Numbered from the stretch's first letter, positions 25,928 to 35,706 are shown. The stretch is DNA of 64,000 nt from Halanaerobium hydrogeniformans (GCF_000166415.1 NC_014654.1:186001-250000), one strand, 5' to 3'. The notes: generated by a model not told the origin, from the sequence alone. Program-made: numbers and translations.

Positions 25928-28828
25928 ATGAAAAAAATAAGCAAACAAAAGGCCTGGCATAATTTAATAAATTTACCTTTTATGGTAATTTTATTAAATG
26001 AAAAAGGTGATATAGAAGCTATAAATAAAGACTGCAGCACTTTTTTAAATAAAATTTACAATAAAAACAGCTTAGATTGGATATTAAATTTGTCGGCAGA
26101 AGATTTTTTGCTTAAATTGAAAGTTGTTAGTTCTTTTAATAGTCATAATTTTGACATTTTTAATTCTGAGTTTAAGAAAGTACTTAATAAGGAAAAAGAT
26201 TTATTTAAGGCAGAAGTGATTTTAGATAAATTGGAAGAAAATATATATTTAAGTATGAAAATAAAATCATTTACAGAAGGCAGTTTGATTATATTTGAAG
26301 ATATTACGCAAAGAAAAGAAGCAGAACTTTTATTAAAAAAAGAGAAAAATTCATATTTAAATTTAATTAACGGTCAAAAAGAAATGGTCTGCAGATTTGA
26401 AGAGGATACAAGCCTTAGCTTTGTTAATGATTCCTATGCTGAAAATATAGGTATGGCCAAAGAAGAATTAATAGGTAAAAAATTTATTGAATTTGTTCCT
26501 TATGAGGATAAAGAAATAATATATAATATTCTATCTAAAATAAAAAAAGGTGACTTCTCAGAAGAATATGAACATAAGGTTATCAATAATAAAGGTGAGC
26601 TTAGATATCATAAATGGAAAGATTATTCATTATTTAATAAAGAATCTCAAAAGAGGTTCTTTCAGGCAGTTGGACGGGATATAACTCAAGAGAAGTTGAA
26701 AACTAAATTTGCTGAAGCTTTGTTTGAGAACAGTTCTTCTGCTATTGTAATGCTCAATAATAAGCATCAAATAATGAAAGTTAACAAAATATTTGAAAAG
26801 AAATTTGGTTTTAAATCAGAAGAAATTATTGGGGTAAATTTAGATGATCTGCTTGAAAAAAATAAATCTGGTATTTCTGATAGAGCCTTATCAGAAAAAG
26901 TCATTTCAGGCGAAAAGGTAATCACAAAAGCTATCAGGTATGACAGCTCAGGGAAAGCTAGAAAATTTTTGATCAAAGCAATACCAATCAAAATAGAAGG
27001 TGATATAAAAGGTGTTTATGTAATATATGATGATATCAGTAAACAGGAAAAAACTAGAAAAGAGCTGGAAGATACCAAAAAAGAACTAGAAAGCATCTTA
27101 GAAAGTATTGAGGATGGAATAAGTGTATTAAATTCTGATCTAACAATAAATTATACCAATCCCAAAATGCAGCAATGGTATGCTGAGAATAGACCCCTAA
27201 AAGGCAAAAAATGTTATGAGGTATACCATAACAGCCATCAACCCTGTGATAATTGCCCAACGATTAGAAGTTTAAAGAGTGGGAATGTAGAAAGTGAAAT
27301 CGTTAGAGGCCTTAATGGTAAAAGCCAAAAATATTTAGAACTCTATACATATCCAATTATTAATGATGACAGTGGTGAAATTGAAGGTGTTGTCGAGTTC
27401 GTTAGAGATATCACCCAGAAAAAGCAATTAGAAAATAAACTAAAAATAAGAGAAGAACAGTATAGAAAAATATTTCATAAGTCACCGATCGGTATGATGC
27501 TTGAAGACTCAGAAGGGAATATTTTAGAGGTTAATGACAGCCTTTATGAGGTAACTGGTTTTAAAAAACAAGAATTAGAGGGCAGTAGTATTTTTGACAA
27601 ATTGGTTCCTCCAGATCATCAACAAACTGCCAGAGAGAATATAGAAACAATACTTAATAATGAAGAATTTGAGTTTATTACAGAAAATAGAAAACCTAAT
27701 GGAGAAGCATATCATCTTAAACTTAAGGAAACAAAAATAAGTTTAGCAGATCAAAAAGAGGGTATTTTATCGATGCAGTTGGATATAACTGATATAATAA
27801 ACAAAGAAAAAAAATTAGAATATTTAAGCTACCATGATGACTTAACCGGTTTATATAACCGTAATTTTTTTGAAGAAGAACTGCAGAGGTTAGATACAAA
27901 AAGACAGCTACCTTTAACATTAATTTTGGTAGATGCTAATGGTTTGAAATTAATTAATGATACCTATGGTCATTCTACAGGAGATCAATTTTTAATTAAA
28001 ATTGCAGAAGTTTTAAATTCGGTTATGAGAGAAGAAGATATAATAGCCAGGTTGGGTGGAGATGAATTTGTTGTTATTTTACCTAAAACCGATGAAAAAG
28101 ATGCTCAACAAATAGTTAACAGAATATTGGCTACAAGTAGAGAAAAATATATAGAGGATGTTAATCTATCTATTGGTATTGGAACAGCAGTAAAAACAGA
28201 TTGTAATCAGGATATATATGATATTCTCAACCAGGCTGATAAAAAAATGTATCAGGATAAATTAACCAATGGAAGAAGCGAAAAAAACAAATTAATTCAA
28301 AACTTATTAGAAACTCTCGGTGCAAAAAGTAATGAAAGTCGAGAACATGCCGAAAGAATGGCGGAGTTAGCTCTAAAATTGGGAGAAGAATTGAATTTAA
28401 ACAATGAAGATTTAAAAAATCTAATTTTACTGGCGACCATCCATGATATAGGGAAGGTAACAATTCCAGAAAAAATATTAAAGAAAACTGAGAAATTGAA
28501 TAAAAAAGAATGGGAAGAAATAAAGACCCATCCCGAAAAAGGTTATAGAATAGCTCAGGCTACAGATGAGTTTTCTGTAATTGCAAAATTGATTCTTCAT
28601 CATCATGAAAGATGGGACGGTACAGGTTATCCTGGTGGACTTAAAGGCAAAGAAATACCACTTTTAGCAAGGATAATAACTATTATAGATGCCTATGATG
28701 TGATGACAAATGACAGAAGCTATCAAAAATCTATCAGTAAAAAAGAGGCTCTAGCAGAAATCAAAAGATGTTCTGGCACACAATTCGATCCCGAATTAAG
28801 CAAAACCTTTTTGTCGATGATGTTATAG
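25928..28828 (+). CDS. Multi-PAS GGDEF and HD-GYP domain protein (c-di-GMP turnover)
   Basis: Soluble sensor of 966 aa that could both make and break c-di-GMP. ATG 25928 behind GGGGAGGA. From the N-terminus: a PAS-like region to about 125, then at least four PAS domains (about 135-255, 265-375, 385-500, 510-625). The third carries a C-x2-C-P motif (PCDNCPT). A GGDEF domain follows with intact GGDEF near 710 and the inhibitory RxxD site (REED) five residues before it. The C-terminal HD-GYP domain has HDIGK near 839 and HHERWDGTGYPGGLKG. No membrane segment or signal peptide. The same GGDEF/HD-GYP linker (NETxEHAxRM type) recurs in three other proteins here, so they are paralogues. The stop codon lies inside a palindromic repeat. 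Confidence 0.93.
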   Translation: MKKISKQKAWHNLINLPFMVILLNEKGDIEAINKDCSTFLNKIYNKNSLDWILNLSAEDFLLKLKVVSSFNSHNFDIFNSEFKKVLNKEKDLFKAEVILDKLEENIYLSMKIKSFTEGSLIIFEDITQRKEAELLLKKEKNSYLNLINGQKEMVCRFEEDTSLSFVNDSYAENIGMAKEELIGKKFIEFVPYEDKEIIYNILSKIKKGDFSEEYEHKVINNKGELRYHKWKDYSLFNKESQKRFFQAVGRDITQEKLKTKFAEALFENSSSAIVMLNNKHQIMKVNKIFEKKFGFKSEEIIGVNLDDLLEKNKSGISDRALSEKVISGEKVITKAIRYDSSGKARKFLIKAIPIKIEGDIKGVYVIYDDISKQEKTRKELEDTKKELESILESIEDGISVLNSDLTINYTNPKMQQWYAENRPLKGKKCYEVYHNSHQPCDNCPTIRSLKSGNVESEIVRGLNGKSQKYLELYTYPIINDDSGEIEGVVEFVRDITQKKQLENKLKIREEQYRKIFHKSPIGMMLEDSEGNILEVNDSLYEVTGFKKQELEGSSIFDKLVPPDHQQTARENIETILNNEEFEFITENRKPNGEAYHLKLKETKISLADQKEGILSMQLDITDIINKEKKLEYLSYHDDLTGLYNRNFFEEELQRLDTKRQLPLTLILVDANGLKLINDTYGHSTGDQFLIKIAEVLNSVMREEDIIARLGGDEFVVILPKTDEKDAQQIVNRILATSREKYIEDVNLSIGIGTAVKTDCNQDIYDILNQADKKMYQDKLTNGRSEKNKLIQNLLETLGAKSNESREHAERMAELALKLGEELNLNNEDLKNLILLATIHDIGKVTIPEKILKKTEKLNKKEWEEIKTHPEKGYRIAQATDEFSVIAKLILHHHERWDGTGYPGGLKGKEIPLLARIITIIDAYDVMTNDRSYQKSISKKEALAEIKRCSGTQFDPELSKTFLSMML

Positions 28829-28870
28829 GTACCTGGTACCAATGCACCAGGTACCTATGTTGCATTGGTA
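28825..28870 (+). repeat. Nested palindrome with loop complementary to downstream arm
   Basis: ATAGGTACCTGG (28825-28836) and 28847-28858 are exact inverted complements. The 10-nt loop TACCAATGCA is itself exactly complementary to TGCATTGGTA at 28861-28870. The RNA could form a pseudoknot or switch between two hairpins. No T tract follows. The TAG stop of the upstream gene (28826-28828) is inside the left arm. It looks like a small palindromic repeat of the REP/MITE kind; only one copy is in the window. Confidence 0.7.
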
Positions 28871-28893
28871 ACAGGTTTGGGTGAATAAAAATG

Positions 28894-28922
28894 TTGACAA
28901 TCTAAAATAAATCATATATAAT
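28894..28922 (+). promoter_or_regulatory. Consensus sigma-A promoter of the HPr gene
   Basis: Perfect TTGACA (28894-28899), 17-bp spacer and perfect TATAAT (28917-28922). Transcription should start near 28929, which rules out the in-frame ATG at 28928 as the HPr start. Confidence 0.85.
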
Positions 28923-28975
28923 CCTAAATGAAAACAAACAAGCAGAAACAAACAAAAACTATTAAAGAAGGGATG

Positions 28976-29260
28976 ATGCTTTTGTCACATGAAAAGTCTG
29001 TAGAAGTCAAAAATAGAACAGGTTTACATGCTAGACCTGCGGCTCAGTTGGTTGAAATGGCTGGTAAGTATGATTCTAAAATTAACATTATTCATGAAAA
29101 TAGAGAAGTCAATGCGAAAAGTATTATGGGTGTGATGAGCCTTGGTCTTGTTAGGGGAAGCAAATTTACTATTAAAGCTGAGGGCGAAGATTCTGAGCAG
29201 GCAGTAAAAGAATTGGTTGACTTTGTTGAAGTTGAATTGATGAAAGAAGATGAAGAGTGA
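28976..29260 (+). CDS. ptsH: Phosphocarrier protein HPr
   Basis: Phosphocarrier of the PEP-sugar phosphotransferase system and of carbon regulation. The active-site histidine is in NRTGLHARPAAQLV (about position 17), and the HPr-kinase serine is in AKSIMGVMSLG, so this is a regulatory-competent HPr rather than Crh. ATG 28976 or TTG 28982 is the likely start: AAGAAGGG lies at 28965-28972, and the perfect promoter upstream excludes earlier starts. About 94 aa. It stands alone, without ptsI, between signalling genes, with its own promoter and terminator. Confidence 0.93.
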   Translation: MLLSHEKSVEVKNRTGLHARPAAQLVEMAGKYDSKINIIHENREVNAKSIMGVMSLGLVRGSKFTIKAEGEDSEQAVKELVDFVEVELMKEDEE

Positions 29261-29301
29261 TTTGATATATTGAATCGGAGAATCTTTAATAATTAAAATT
29301 G

Positions 29302-29326
29302 GGCCTGCCTCTGGTAGGTCTTTTTT
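29302..29326 (+). terminator. Rho-independent terminator after HPr
   Basis: GGCCTGCC / GGTAGGTC stem with loop TCT, followed by six T. Confidence 0.85.
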
Positions 29327-29483
29327 AATTAATTGTGAATTAAAGCTGTTTCCAGAATATGTGCTAATATATTTGTAATAAATTAGTAGATATAATATAA
29401 TTAAGGTATAATATCTACTTTTGAGGTTTTAAGTCGATTTTTTAGTTATTCCAGCTATTTACTCACAAAAAGGGGGCATAACA

Positions 29484-32180
29484 ATGAAACTGCAGGCGAA
29501 AAATATTGAAGTTCCAAAAAAAACACTAAAAAGATGGCAAAAAGTTGTAGATATCATGGCTTCCTTACTGGATGTTCCTGCAGCATTAATAATGAAGGTT
29601 GAAGCTCCCTATATTAAAGTTCTTCTGTCAAGCCAGAATCAGGCTAATCCCTATCTGGCCGGAGAAAAAGAAGAAATGGATGGTTTGTACTGTGAACATG
29701 TGATAAAAACGGGTAAAAAGCTGGAGATAGCAAATGCACTTAAAGATCGAAGATGGCAGGACAATCCTGATCTTGATTTAGGAATGATAGCCTATCATGG
29801 CAGGCCAGTATACTGGCCTGATGAACAGATATTTGGTACCATCTGTATTTTGGACAAAGAAGAAAATGAATTCTCAGAAGAAGTAGATAGCTTAGTGTTA
29901 AGCTTTAAAGAACTTATTGAATCCAATCTAGAAATCATCTATATCCAGAAAAAAATGGAGAATCTAAAAAATAAATTTTTTACAACTCTTTATTCAATCG
30001 GAGATGGGGTAATTACAACAGACCTACAGGGTAAAATAACCATGATAAATGCAGCAGCAGAGAAAATGACCGGTTGGAAGTTCAAAGAAGCTGCAGAAAA
30101 AGATCTAACTGAAGTTTTTAAAATCAGAAGTGCGGATAACGGAAATATCGTAGAAAACCCTGTTAATAAAGTTCTTGAGCAAGGTAAAACTGTTGGTTTG
30201 GCAAATGATACAACCCTGATTTCTAAAAATGGTAATACCCTACAGATTGCTGATACGGCAGCACCTATAAAAGACGATAAAGGTGAAATGAAAGGAGTTA
30301 TTTTAGTTTTCTCTGATGTAACTTCAGAATATGAATATAAAAATGAGCTGTTAAAATCTCGCAATTTAATAAACTCAACCCTGGATTCTCTTTCTGCACA
30401 TATATGTGTATTAAATGTAAATGGCGAAATTACTTATGCAAATAAATCCTGGTATGATTTTCTTGAAGAAAATAATTTTGAGCAGAAAAAATTAACTGAA
30501 GGTAACAACTTTATCGATAACTTCCAGATTGCATTGGAAAAAAAAGATGGAGTATCCCAAAATTTTATAGACGGGGTTAAATCTGTAATCAGTGGTGATA
30601 GAGAAAAATTCACCATGGAAATTTCCCGCGATTCAACAGAAGAAAAAAACTATTATTTTGTGAGAACAACTTCACTCTGTAATTTTGATGATGATTTTAA
30701 AAATTGTGGTGCGGTAATCGCAATTGAAAATATAACAGAACGTAAATCAGCAGAAAATAGACTTATTAAAGAAAAAGAATGGTTAAAATCAATCTTTGAC
30801 TCAGGTATTGATTCAATGGTCCGGGTAGATAATAAACATCGAATTATCGATGTAAACGATAGATTTGAAGAAGTATTTAAATATAAATTAGAAGAAATTA
30901 AAGGTTTAAATCTTGATGAAGTAATGGATCAGGGAAAATCTAATACAGCTGATAAAGAACTCACCTGTAATTTTTTGGAAGGCAAAGAAGTACATGCGGA
31001 ATCAACCCGCTATGATAAGTATGGTAATCCCATTCAATGTCTTGTTAGGGGGATACCTGTTATTGCTGACGGAGAATTTTTAGGTGGTTTTGCAATTTAT
31101 ATAGACATTACTGAAAGAAAAGAAAAAGAGAAAAAAATTACTCATATGAGTTTTCATGATAGATTAACCGGTTTATATAACCGCCTTTATTTAGAAGAAG
31201 CTTTTGAAAGGTTTAATACAGGTCGGCAGCTTCCAATCAGTATTATCATGTTTGATTTAAATGGTTTAAAGATAATAAATGACAGTTATGGTCATAAAGT
31301 TGGAGATCAAATGTTGATTAAAGCAGCCCATGTTTTTAAAGAATCTTTCCGCCAGGAGGATATAATTTCTCGTTGGGGTGGAGATGAATTTGTGATTTTG
31401 CTGCCTAAAACCACTAAGGAGGAAGCTGAACAAATCTATCAACGCTTTAAAGAGGTGGAGATAGAAATAGAGGTAGGCAAAAATGAATATATTCCGGTTT
31501 CGATTGCAGGTGGAATAAGTACAAAGTATAAATTGGATAATGATATTTACAATGTACTACAAAAAGCAGAAGATAAGATGTATAAAAATAAGCTACTCAA
31601 AAAACAGAGTGGCCAAAACAAAATGGTAAAATCGATGCTCACAACCCTGCAGGAAAAAAGTCAAGAAAGCGATTTGCATGCTCAACGGATGGAAAAATTA
31701 GCGCTTTTATTGGGCGAAAAGCTGGGTTTGTCTATTGATGAGCAGAACCGACTTTCACTCCTTACCACCCTGCATGACATCGGGAAAATTACCATTCCGG
31801 AAAGTATATTGCAGAAACCAACTAAGCTTAGTCCGAAAGAATGGGAAATCATAAAAAAACATCCGGGAATAGGTTTTAGACTCTGTTCCGCTATAGAAGA
31901 TTTTTCTCATATTGCATATGATGTTTTTTCCCATCATGAAAATTGGGATGGCAACGGTTATCCCAGGGCTATTAAGGGTAAGCAAATACCGCTTTTAGCC
32001 AGAATACTTGCAATTGTTGACAGTTATGATGTGATGAGAAATGGTAGACCATATAAAAAAGCATTGAGTAAAAAAGTAGCACTGGTGGAAATAGAAAAAA
32101 ATGCCGGAACTCAGTTTGACCCTGAATTGGCATCAAAATTTGTAGAAATGATGAGAGAAAAAAACGATTTAAATTTCTAA
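29484..32180 (+). CDS. GAF-PAS-GGDEF-HD-GYP protein (c-di-GMP turnover)
   Basis: 898-aa cytoplasmic sensor. Residues about 15-150 form a GAF domain (DVPAALIMKVE ... YCEHVIKTGKKLEIANAL ... FGTICILDKEENEF). Three PAS domains follow (about 165-280, 290-420, 430-550). GGDEF is intact near 632 (SRWGGDEFVILL) with RQED five residues before it, an RxxD-type inhibitory site. The HD-GYP domain has HDIGK near 763 and HHENWDGNGYP, so both synthesis and breakdown of c-di-GMP are possible. ATG 29484 behind AAAGGGGG. The GAF could read a small molecule or redox state; the ligand is not evident. A strong terminator ends it, and the next gene is convergent. Confidence 0.92.
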   Translation: MKLQAKNIEVPKKTLKRWQKVVDIMASLLDVPAALIMKVEAPYIKVLLSSQNQANPYLAGEKEEMDGLYCEHVIKTGKKLEIANALKDRRWQDNPDLDLGMIAYHGRPVYWPDEQIFGTICILDKEENEFSEEVDSLVLSFKELIESNLEIIYIQKKMENLKNKFFTTLYSIGDGVITTDLQGKITMINAAAEKMTGWKFKEAAEKDLTEVFKIRSADNGNIVENPVNKVLEQGKTVGLANDTTLISKNGNTLQIADTAAPIKDDKGEMKGVILVFSDVTSEYEYKNELLKSRNLINSTLDSLSAHICVLNVNGEITYANKSWYDFLEENNFEQKKLTEGNNFIDNFQIALEKKDGVSQNFIDGVKSVISGDREKFTMEISRDSTEEKNYYFVRTTSLCNFDDDFKNCGAVIAIENITERKSAENRLIKEKEWLKSIFDSGIDSMVRVDNKHRIIDVNDRFEEVFKYKLEEIKGLNLDEVMDQGKSNTADKELTCNFLEGKEVHAESTRYDKYGNPIQCLVRGIPVIADGEFLGGFAIYIDITERKEKEKKITHMSFHDRLTGLYNRLYLEEAFERFNTGRQLPISIIMFDLNGLKIINDSYGHKVGDQMLIKAAHVFKESFRQEDIISRWGGDEFVILLPKTTKEEAEQIYQRFKEVEIEIEVGKNEYIPVSIAGGISTKYKLDNDIYNVLQKAEDKMYKNKLLKKQSGQNKMVKSMLTTLQEKSQESDLHAQRMEKLALLLGEKLGLSIDEQNRLSLLTTLHDIGKITIPESILQKPTKLSPKEWEIIKKHPGIGFRLCSAIEDFSHIAYDVFSHHENWDGNGYPRAIKGKQIPLLARILAIVDSYDVMRNGRPYKKALSKKVALVEIEKNAGTQFDPELASKFVEMMREKNDLNF

Positions 32181-32223
32181 ACTTAAAAGCAAAAATAAGA
32201 CTTTCCAAATCAATAAGATTGTC

Positions 32224-32279
32224 CCCCTCCTGCTGCGCAGATTAAATGTTATAATCTGTTTTTCCAGAAGGGGTTTTTT
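32224..32279 (+). terminator. Compound hairpin terminator
   Basis: Outer stem CCCCT-x-CTG / CAG-x-AGGGG with an inner perfect CAGATTA/TAATCTG stem, then seven T on the + strand. It ends the GAF-PAS-GGDEF-HD-GYP gene just before the convergent comFB stop. Confidence 0.75.
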
Positions 32280-32281
32280 AT

Positions 32282-32587
32282 CTAATTATTATTTTGGTCT
32301 TCACTTACGACTTTAATCGCTTTTGTTACAACAGATAGTATATCTACAGAATGCTGCTGCTCTAATTCTTCCGTTTTTGTGTAAACTTCTCCTTTTTCTG
32401 TAGCAACATATTTAGGAGCTAATCTATTTAAGGCATAAGTTGCCATATCTAGCAAAGCCTCTTCCGAATCTGAAACATTACTGAATTCCTCTCTTTTTAG
32501 TAAATCTTTTAAGGTCTGCATCACTATATCTTCTGTGTGATTATGTAGTCTAGATTTTAGTTTATTAATTTTTTTATCATCTAACAC
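32282..32587 (-). CDS. ComFB-family (late competence) protein
   Basis: Small 101-aa protein on the minus strand with the ComFB signature: an N-terminal helical region LHNHTEDIVMQTLKDLL, then DMATYALNRLAPKYVATEKGEVYTKTEELEQQHSVDILSVVTKAIKVV. The LNRLPPKYV-type motif is characteristic of the family. ComFB-domain proteins have recently been reported as cyclic-dinucleotide receptors, which fits its position between two c-di-GMP turnover genes on the opposite strand. It has no com operon partners here (ComFA and ComFC are absent). Start ATG at 32587 with AGGGGGAA upstream on its own strand. Confidence 0.85.
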   Translation of the reverse strand: MLDDKKINKLKSRLHNHTEDIVMQTLKDLLKREEFSNVSDSEEALLDMATYALNRLAPKYVATEKGEVYTKTEELEQQHSVDILSVVTKAIKVVSEDQNNN

Positions 32588-32756
32588 AGTAATTCCCCCT
32601 CTATTATAAAATATTATTTCTATTTAATTCATATTTCTTTATTGATTTTAAAAAACCTGCTTTTACCAAAAAATAAAACTCGAATAATATTATTTAATGT
32701 TATATTTTGTCATATTAATAAAAATATTACTAAATAATAAAGGAGAAATAGACTTA

Positions 32757-35360
32757 GTGTACAAATTACTAAATAGGAAGCATTATTATCAGATAATTAA
32801 AAGAAAGGAATGGCAAATAGTGAGAAATAAGAGGCAGACTAAAATTAAGGAATATGAAAAAGTGTTCGGTAAATTTCCTGCTGCTGTTGCCCATCATAAA
32901 GTTATATATGATAAAAATAATAAGGCAGTTGATTATATCTTTTTAAAAGCGAATAAACAATTTGAAGAAATGACAGGTTTAAAAATAACAGAAATAATAA
33001 ATAAAAAAGTCAGCCAGGTTTTAAAAGGTATAAAAAAATCTAAGTTTAACTGGATAGAGTTTTATGGTCAGATAGCACTTAGTGGAGAAGAAAAAAGTTT
33101 TGAACAGTATTCTGAGCCATTAGACAGGTGGTATGAGGTAACAGTTTTTAGCCATAAAAAAGGTTATTTTACAACAATTTTTTACGAGATTAGTGAAAGA
33201 AAAAGAAAAGAAAAAGCATTAGAAGATAAGCAAGAAAAACTGGAATTATTATTAGACACTATAGATACCCAGGTCTGGTATTTGAAAGATGAAGTTACTT
33301 ATGGAAGGCTTAATCAAGCCCATGCTGATTTTATGGGGGTAGAAAAAGAAGTGTTAAAAAACCAAAAATTGAGTAATTTTCTCACCCCCGCAGAGGTTGA
33401 GTCCTGTCGTAAAAGCAATCAAAAGGTGTTTAAAGAAAAAGAAAAGCTAATTACAGAAGAATGGGTATATAGTGGTCAGAAAGAAAAAAGGCTGCTTTCT
33501 ATAACAAAAAACCCCAGGCTTAATGAGGCAGGAGAAGTAGAATATGTAGTTTGTTCTGCTGATGATATAACTGATAACAGGCGTAAGGATCAGAAACTAA
33601 GTCATGCCCTTAGCTTTTCAAAAATGGGTTTTTGGGAATATGATATTGCAACTACAGCTCTTAAATGGTCTCCGGAATGTGAGCAAATTTTTGGCTTAAA
33701 ACCGGGAGAATTTGAAGGTCGATTTGAAGATTTCCTAAAAAGGGTGGCTCCTGAAGATCGAGTTTATGTGAGGAGAATGAATAGTCCTATTATCGACATG
33801 AAAAAAGGCATTCCTTTAGAATATGAGCACAGAATAATAAAAAAGAATGGAGAAAAATGCTGGGTTAAAGAATCAGCTAATTTAAATGATGACAATAAAA
33901 TTATTGGTCTGGTCATTAATATAACAGAACAGAAAAACATCGAAGCAGAGCTTAAAACAAATAGAGAAAAACTTGAACATCTGATTTCAGAAACTACAGC
34001 TGTAATTTATTCTTATCAAGTTATCGCTAACAGTCATAAAATACTGTATATAAATAAAAATGTTAAAAATGTACTCGGCTTTAGTGCAGATGAATTTATA
34101 GATAATGAAGAATTTCATTTAAACTGTGTTCATCCTGATGATAGAGAGATAGTAAAAGCAAAGATGATGAATGTCAAAAAAACAGATAGCTCTGTAGATG
34201 AATATAGATTTAAAGATAAAGAAGGTAAATATCACTGGCTTTATGATCAGCAAAAAGTTAGCCGTAGAGAAAATGGAGTGATTACGGTTGTTGGATCCTG
34301 GTGGGATGTTACGGAACAGCGCCGTGAACAAAAAGAAGAAGTAAGTAATTTATTGGACAAAGATAATTTAACAGGACTTTATAACAGAAGATATTTTAAA
34401 AATATTATGACAAATTTTGATTTAAAAAACAGTCTACCTACAAGTATGATTATTGCTGATATAAATGGTTTAAAGATAGTTAATGACAGTTATGGCTTTG
34501 AAAAAGGGGATCAACTGTTAAAACAAACTGCAAATATTCTGGAAGATATTATCAGAGAAAAAGATCTTTTAGCCCGCTGGGGAGGCGATGAATTTATAAT
34601 CCTGTTACCAGGCTGCAATATGGCTCAAGCATTAAATATTATAAGTAGCTTAAAATCTCATTTTGCAGAAAGTAAAAAATTGGATCTTCCGATCTCAATT
34701 TCTTTTGGAGCAGCGACAGCAGAAAAAAAGTCTGATCAACTTTCAGAAGTATTAAAGGTAGCTGAAAAAAATATGGATCAGAACAAATTACTTGAGAGCA
34801 GCAGTGCTAAAAGTAAAATTGTAGAAAATATTTTGAGTACCCTGGGAGCTAAAAGTAATGAGACAAAAGAACATGCTTTAAGGATGAGCAAGCTTGCCGG
34901 TGAACTCGGTAAAAGGGTGGGTCTTTCCAACTATGACTTAAATAGGTTGTCACTGCTGGCAAGATTACATGATATAGGTAAAACAACCATTTCTGAGGCC
35001 ATCTTAACAAAGCCCGGGCGTTTGAGCAATGAAGAATGGCAGATTATGCAGGGCCATCCTCAAAAGGGATTTGAGATAGCTTCAGCTTCAGCAGAGTTTG
35101 CGGTGATTGCAGAAGAAATTTTATCTCATCATGAACACTGGGATGGCAATGGTTATCCCCGGGGATTAAAAGGCAAAGAAATCCCTTTGCTGGCCAGGAT
35201 AATTTCTATTATTGATGCCTATGATGTAATTACAAATGATAGACCATATACCAGTGCACAGCCTCCGGAAAAAGCCCTGGCAGAAATAAAAAGGTGTGCA
35301 GGTTCTCAGTTTGATCCACATCTTGCTCAAGAATTTTTGCAAATGATGGAAGGAAAATAG
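32757..35360 (+). CDS. Multi-PAS GGDEF and HD-GYP domain protein
   Basis: 867-aa soluble sensor. GTG 32757 is preferred because AGGAG lies at 32741-32745; an in-frame ATG 60 bp upstream lacks a site. The N-terminal domain (GKFPAAVAHHKVIYD ... EQYSEPLDRWYEVTVFS) is a PAS type also found first in the hybrid kinase at 38914. Three further PAS domains follow, two with the C-terminal PAC pattern. GGDEF is intact near 609 (ARWGGDEFIILL) with REKD as the RxxD site. HD-GYP has HDIGK near 738 and HHEHWDGNGYPRGLKG. Both catalytic domains therefore look active. A terminator follows. Confidence 0.92.
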   Translation: MYKLLNRKHYYQIIKRKEWQIVRNKRQTKIKEYEKVFGKFPAAVAHHKVIYDKNNKAVDYIFLKANKQFEEMTGLKITEIINKKVSQVLKGIKKSKFNWIEFYGQIALSGEEKSFEQYSEPLDRWYEVTVFSHKKGYFTTIFYEISERKRKEKALEDKQEKLELLLDTIDTQVWYLKDEVTYGRLNQAHADFMGVEKEVLKNQKLSNFLTPAEVESCRKSNQKVFKEKEKLITEEWVYSGQKEKRLLSITKNPRLNEAGEVEYVVCSADDITDNRRKDQKLSHALSFSKMGFWEYDIATTALKWSPECEQIFGLKPGEFEGRFEDFLKRVAPEDRVYVRRMNSPIIDMKKGIPLEYEHRIIKKNGEKCWVKESANLNDDNKIIGLVINITEQKNIEAELKTNREKLEHLISETTAVIYSYQVIANSHKILYINKNVKNVLGFSADEFIDNEEFHLNCVHPDDREIVKAKMMNVKKTDSSVDEYRFKDKEGKYHWLYDQQKVSRRENGVITVVGSWWDVTEQRREQKEEVSNLLDKDNLTGLYNRRYFKNIMTNFDLKNSLPTSMIIADINGLKIVNDSYGFEKGDQLLKQTANILEDIIREKDLLARWGGDEFIILLPGCNMAQALNIISSLKSHFAESKKLDLPISISFGAATAEKKSDQLSEVLKVAEKNMDQNKLLESSSAKSKIVENILSTLGAKSNETKEHALRMSKLAGELGKRVGLSNYDLNRLSLLARLHDIGKTTISEAILTKPGRLSNEEWQIMQGHPQKGFEIASASAEFAVIAEEILSHHEHWDGNGYPRGLKGKEIPLLARIISIIDAYDVITNDRPYTSAQPPEKALAEIKRCAGSQFDPHLAQEFLQMMEGK

Positions 35361-35391
35361 CATATTTAGCAAAAAGAACGAATATTTTTTT

Positions 35392-35428
35392 AACAGCTTT
35401 CTAAGTATTTTAGGAGGCTGTTTTTTTA
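35392..35428 (+). terminator. Rho-independent terminator
   Basis: AACAGCTTTCTAA and TTAGGAGGCTGTT pair over 13 positions (with G-U), loop GTAT, then seven T. It ends the GGDEF-HD-GYP gene at 32757. Confidence 0.85.
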
Positions 35429-35460
35429 TTTGTAAAAGAAATTTCAAAAAGATGGCATAT

Positions 35461-35467
35461 TGTCGAA
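35461..35467 (+). promoter_or_regulatory. Match to Spo0A box
   Basis: TGTCGAA, the consensus Spo0A-binding heptamer, lies in the non-coding stretch before the chemoreceptor gene; another is at 43636-43642 before the cobalamin sensor. Seven bases can match by chance, so this is a weak call. Confidence 0.2.
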
Positions 35468-35535
35468 AAATAGAGTTTTAAAGCATATAAGGTGGCTAAA
35501 ATAATTTAATCAGCTATCAGAACTTTTAATTATTT

Positions 35536-35561
35536 TAAAATTTAGATAAAAGTGACGATAA
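35536..35561 (+). promoter_or_regulatory. Possible sigma-D/sigma-28 promoter of the chemoreceptor gene
   Basis: TAAA (35536-35539), 14 bp, then GACGATAA (35554-35561), one base from the flagellar sigma factor -10 GCCGATAA. It lies about 145 bp before the chemoreceptor start, a typical target class. Confidence 0.45.
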
Positions 35562-35706
35562 TAACTATTGAAGAAGATATTTAGTAAAACTTCAAAAATA
35601 ACAATAAGTGAATATAAAGAAAATCAAATCTGATAGGGGGTATTGCGCAAAAATAAAAACTTAAAAGCTTTATTTAAAGGATAGTTTAAAAAAAGGGGGA
35701 AAATTA

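Noticed and set aside
28928-28975. Longer HPr with an N-terminal Lys/Gln/Thr-rich extension from ATG 28928
   Set aside because: The perfect promoter at 28894-28922 puts the transcript start at about 28929, so that ATG cannot be used; HPr homologues start near 28976-28982.
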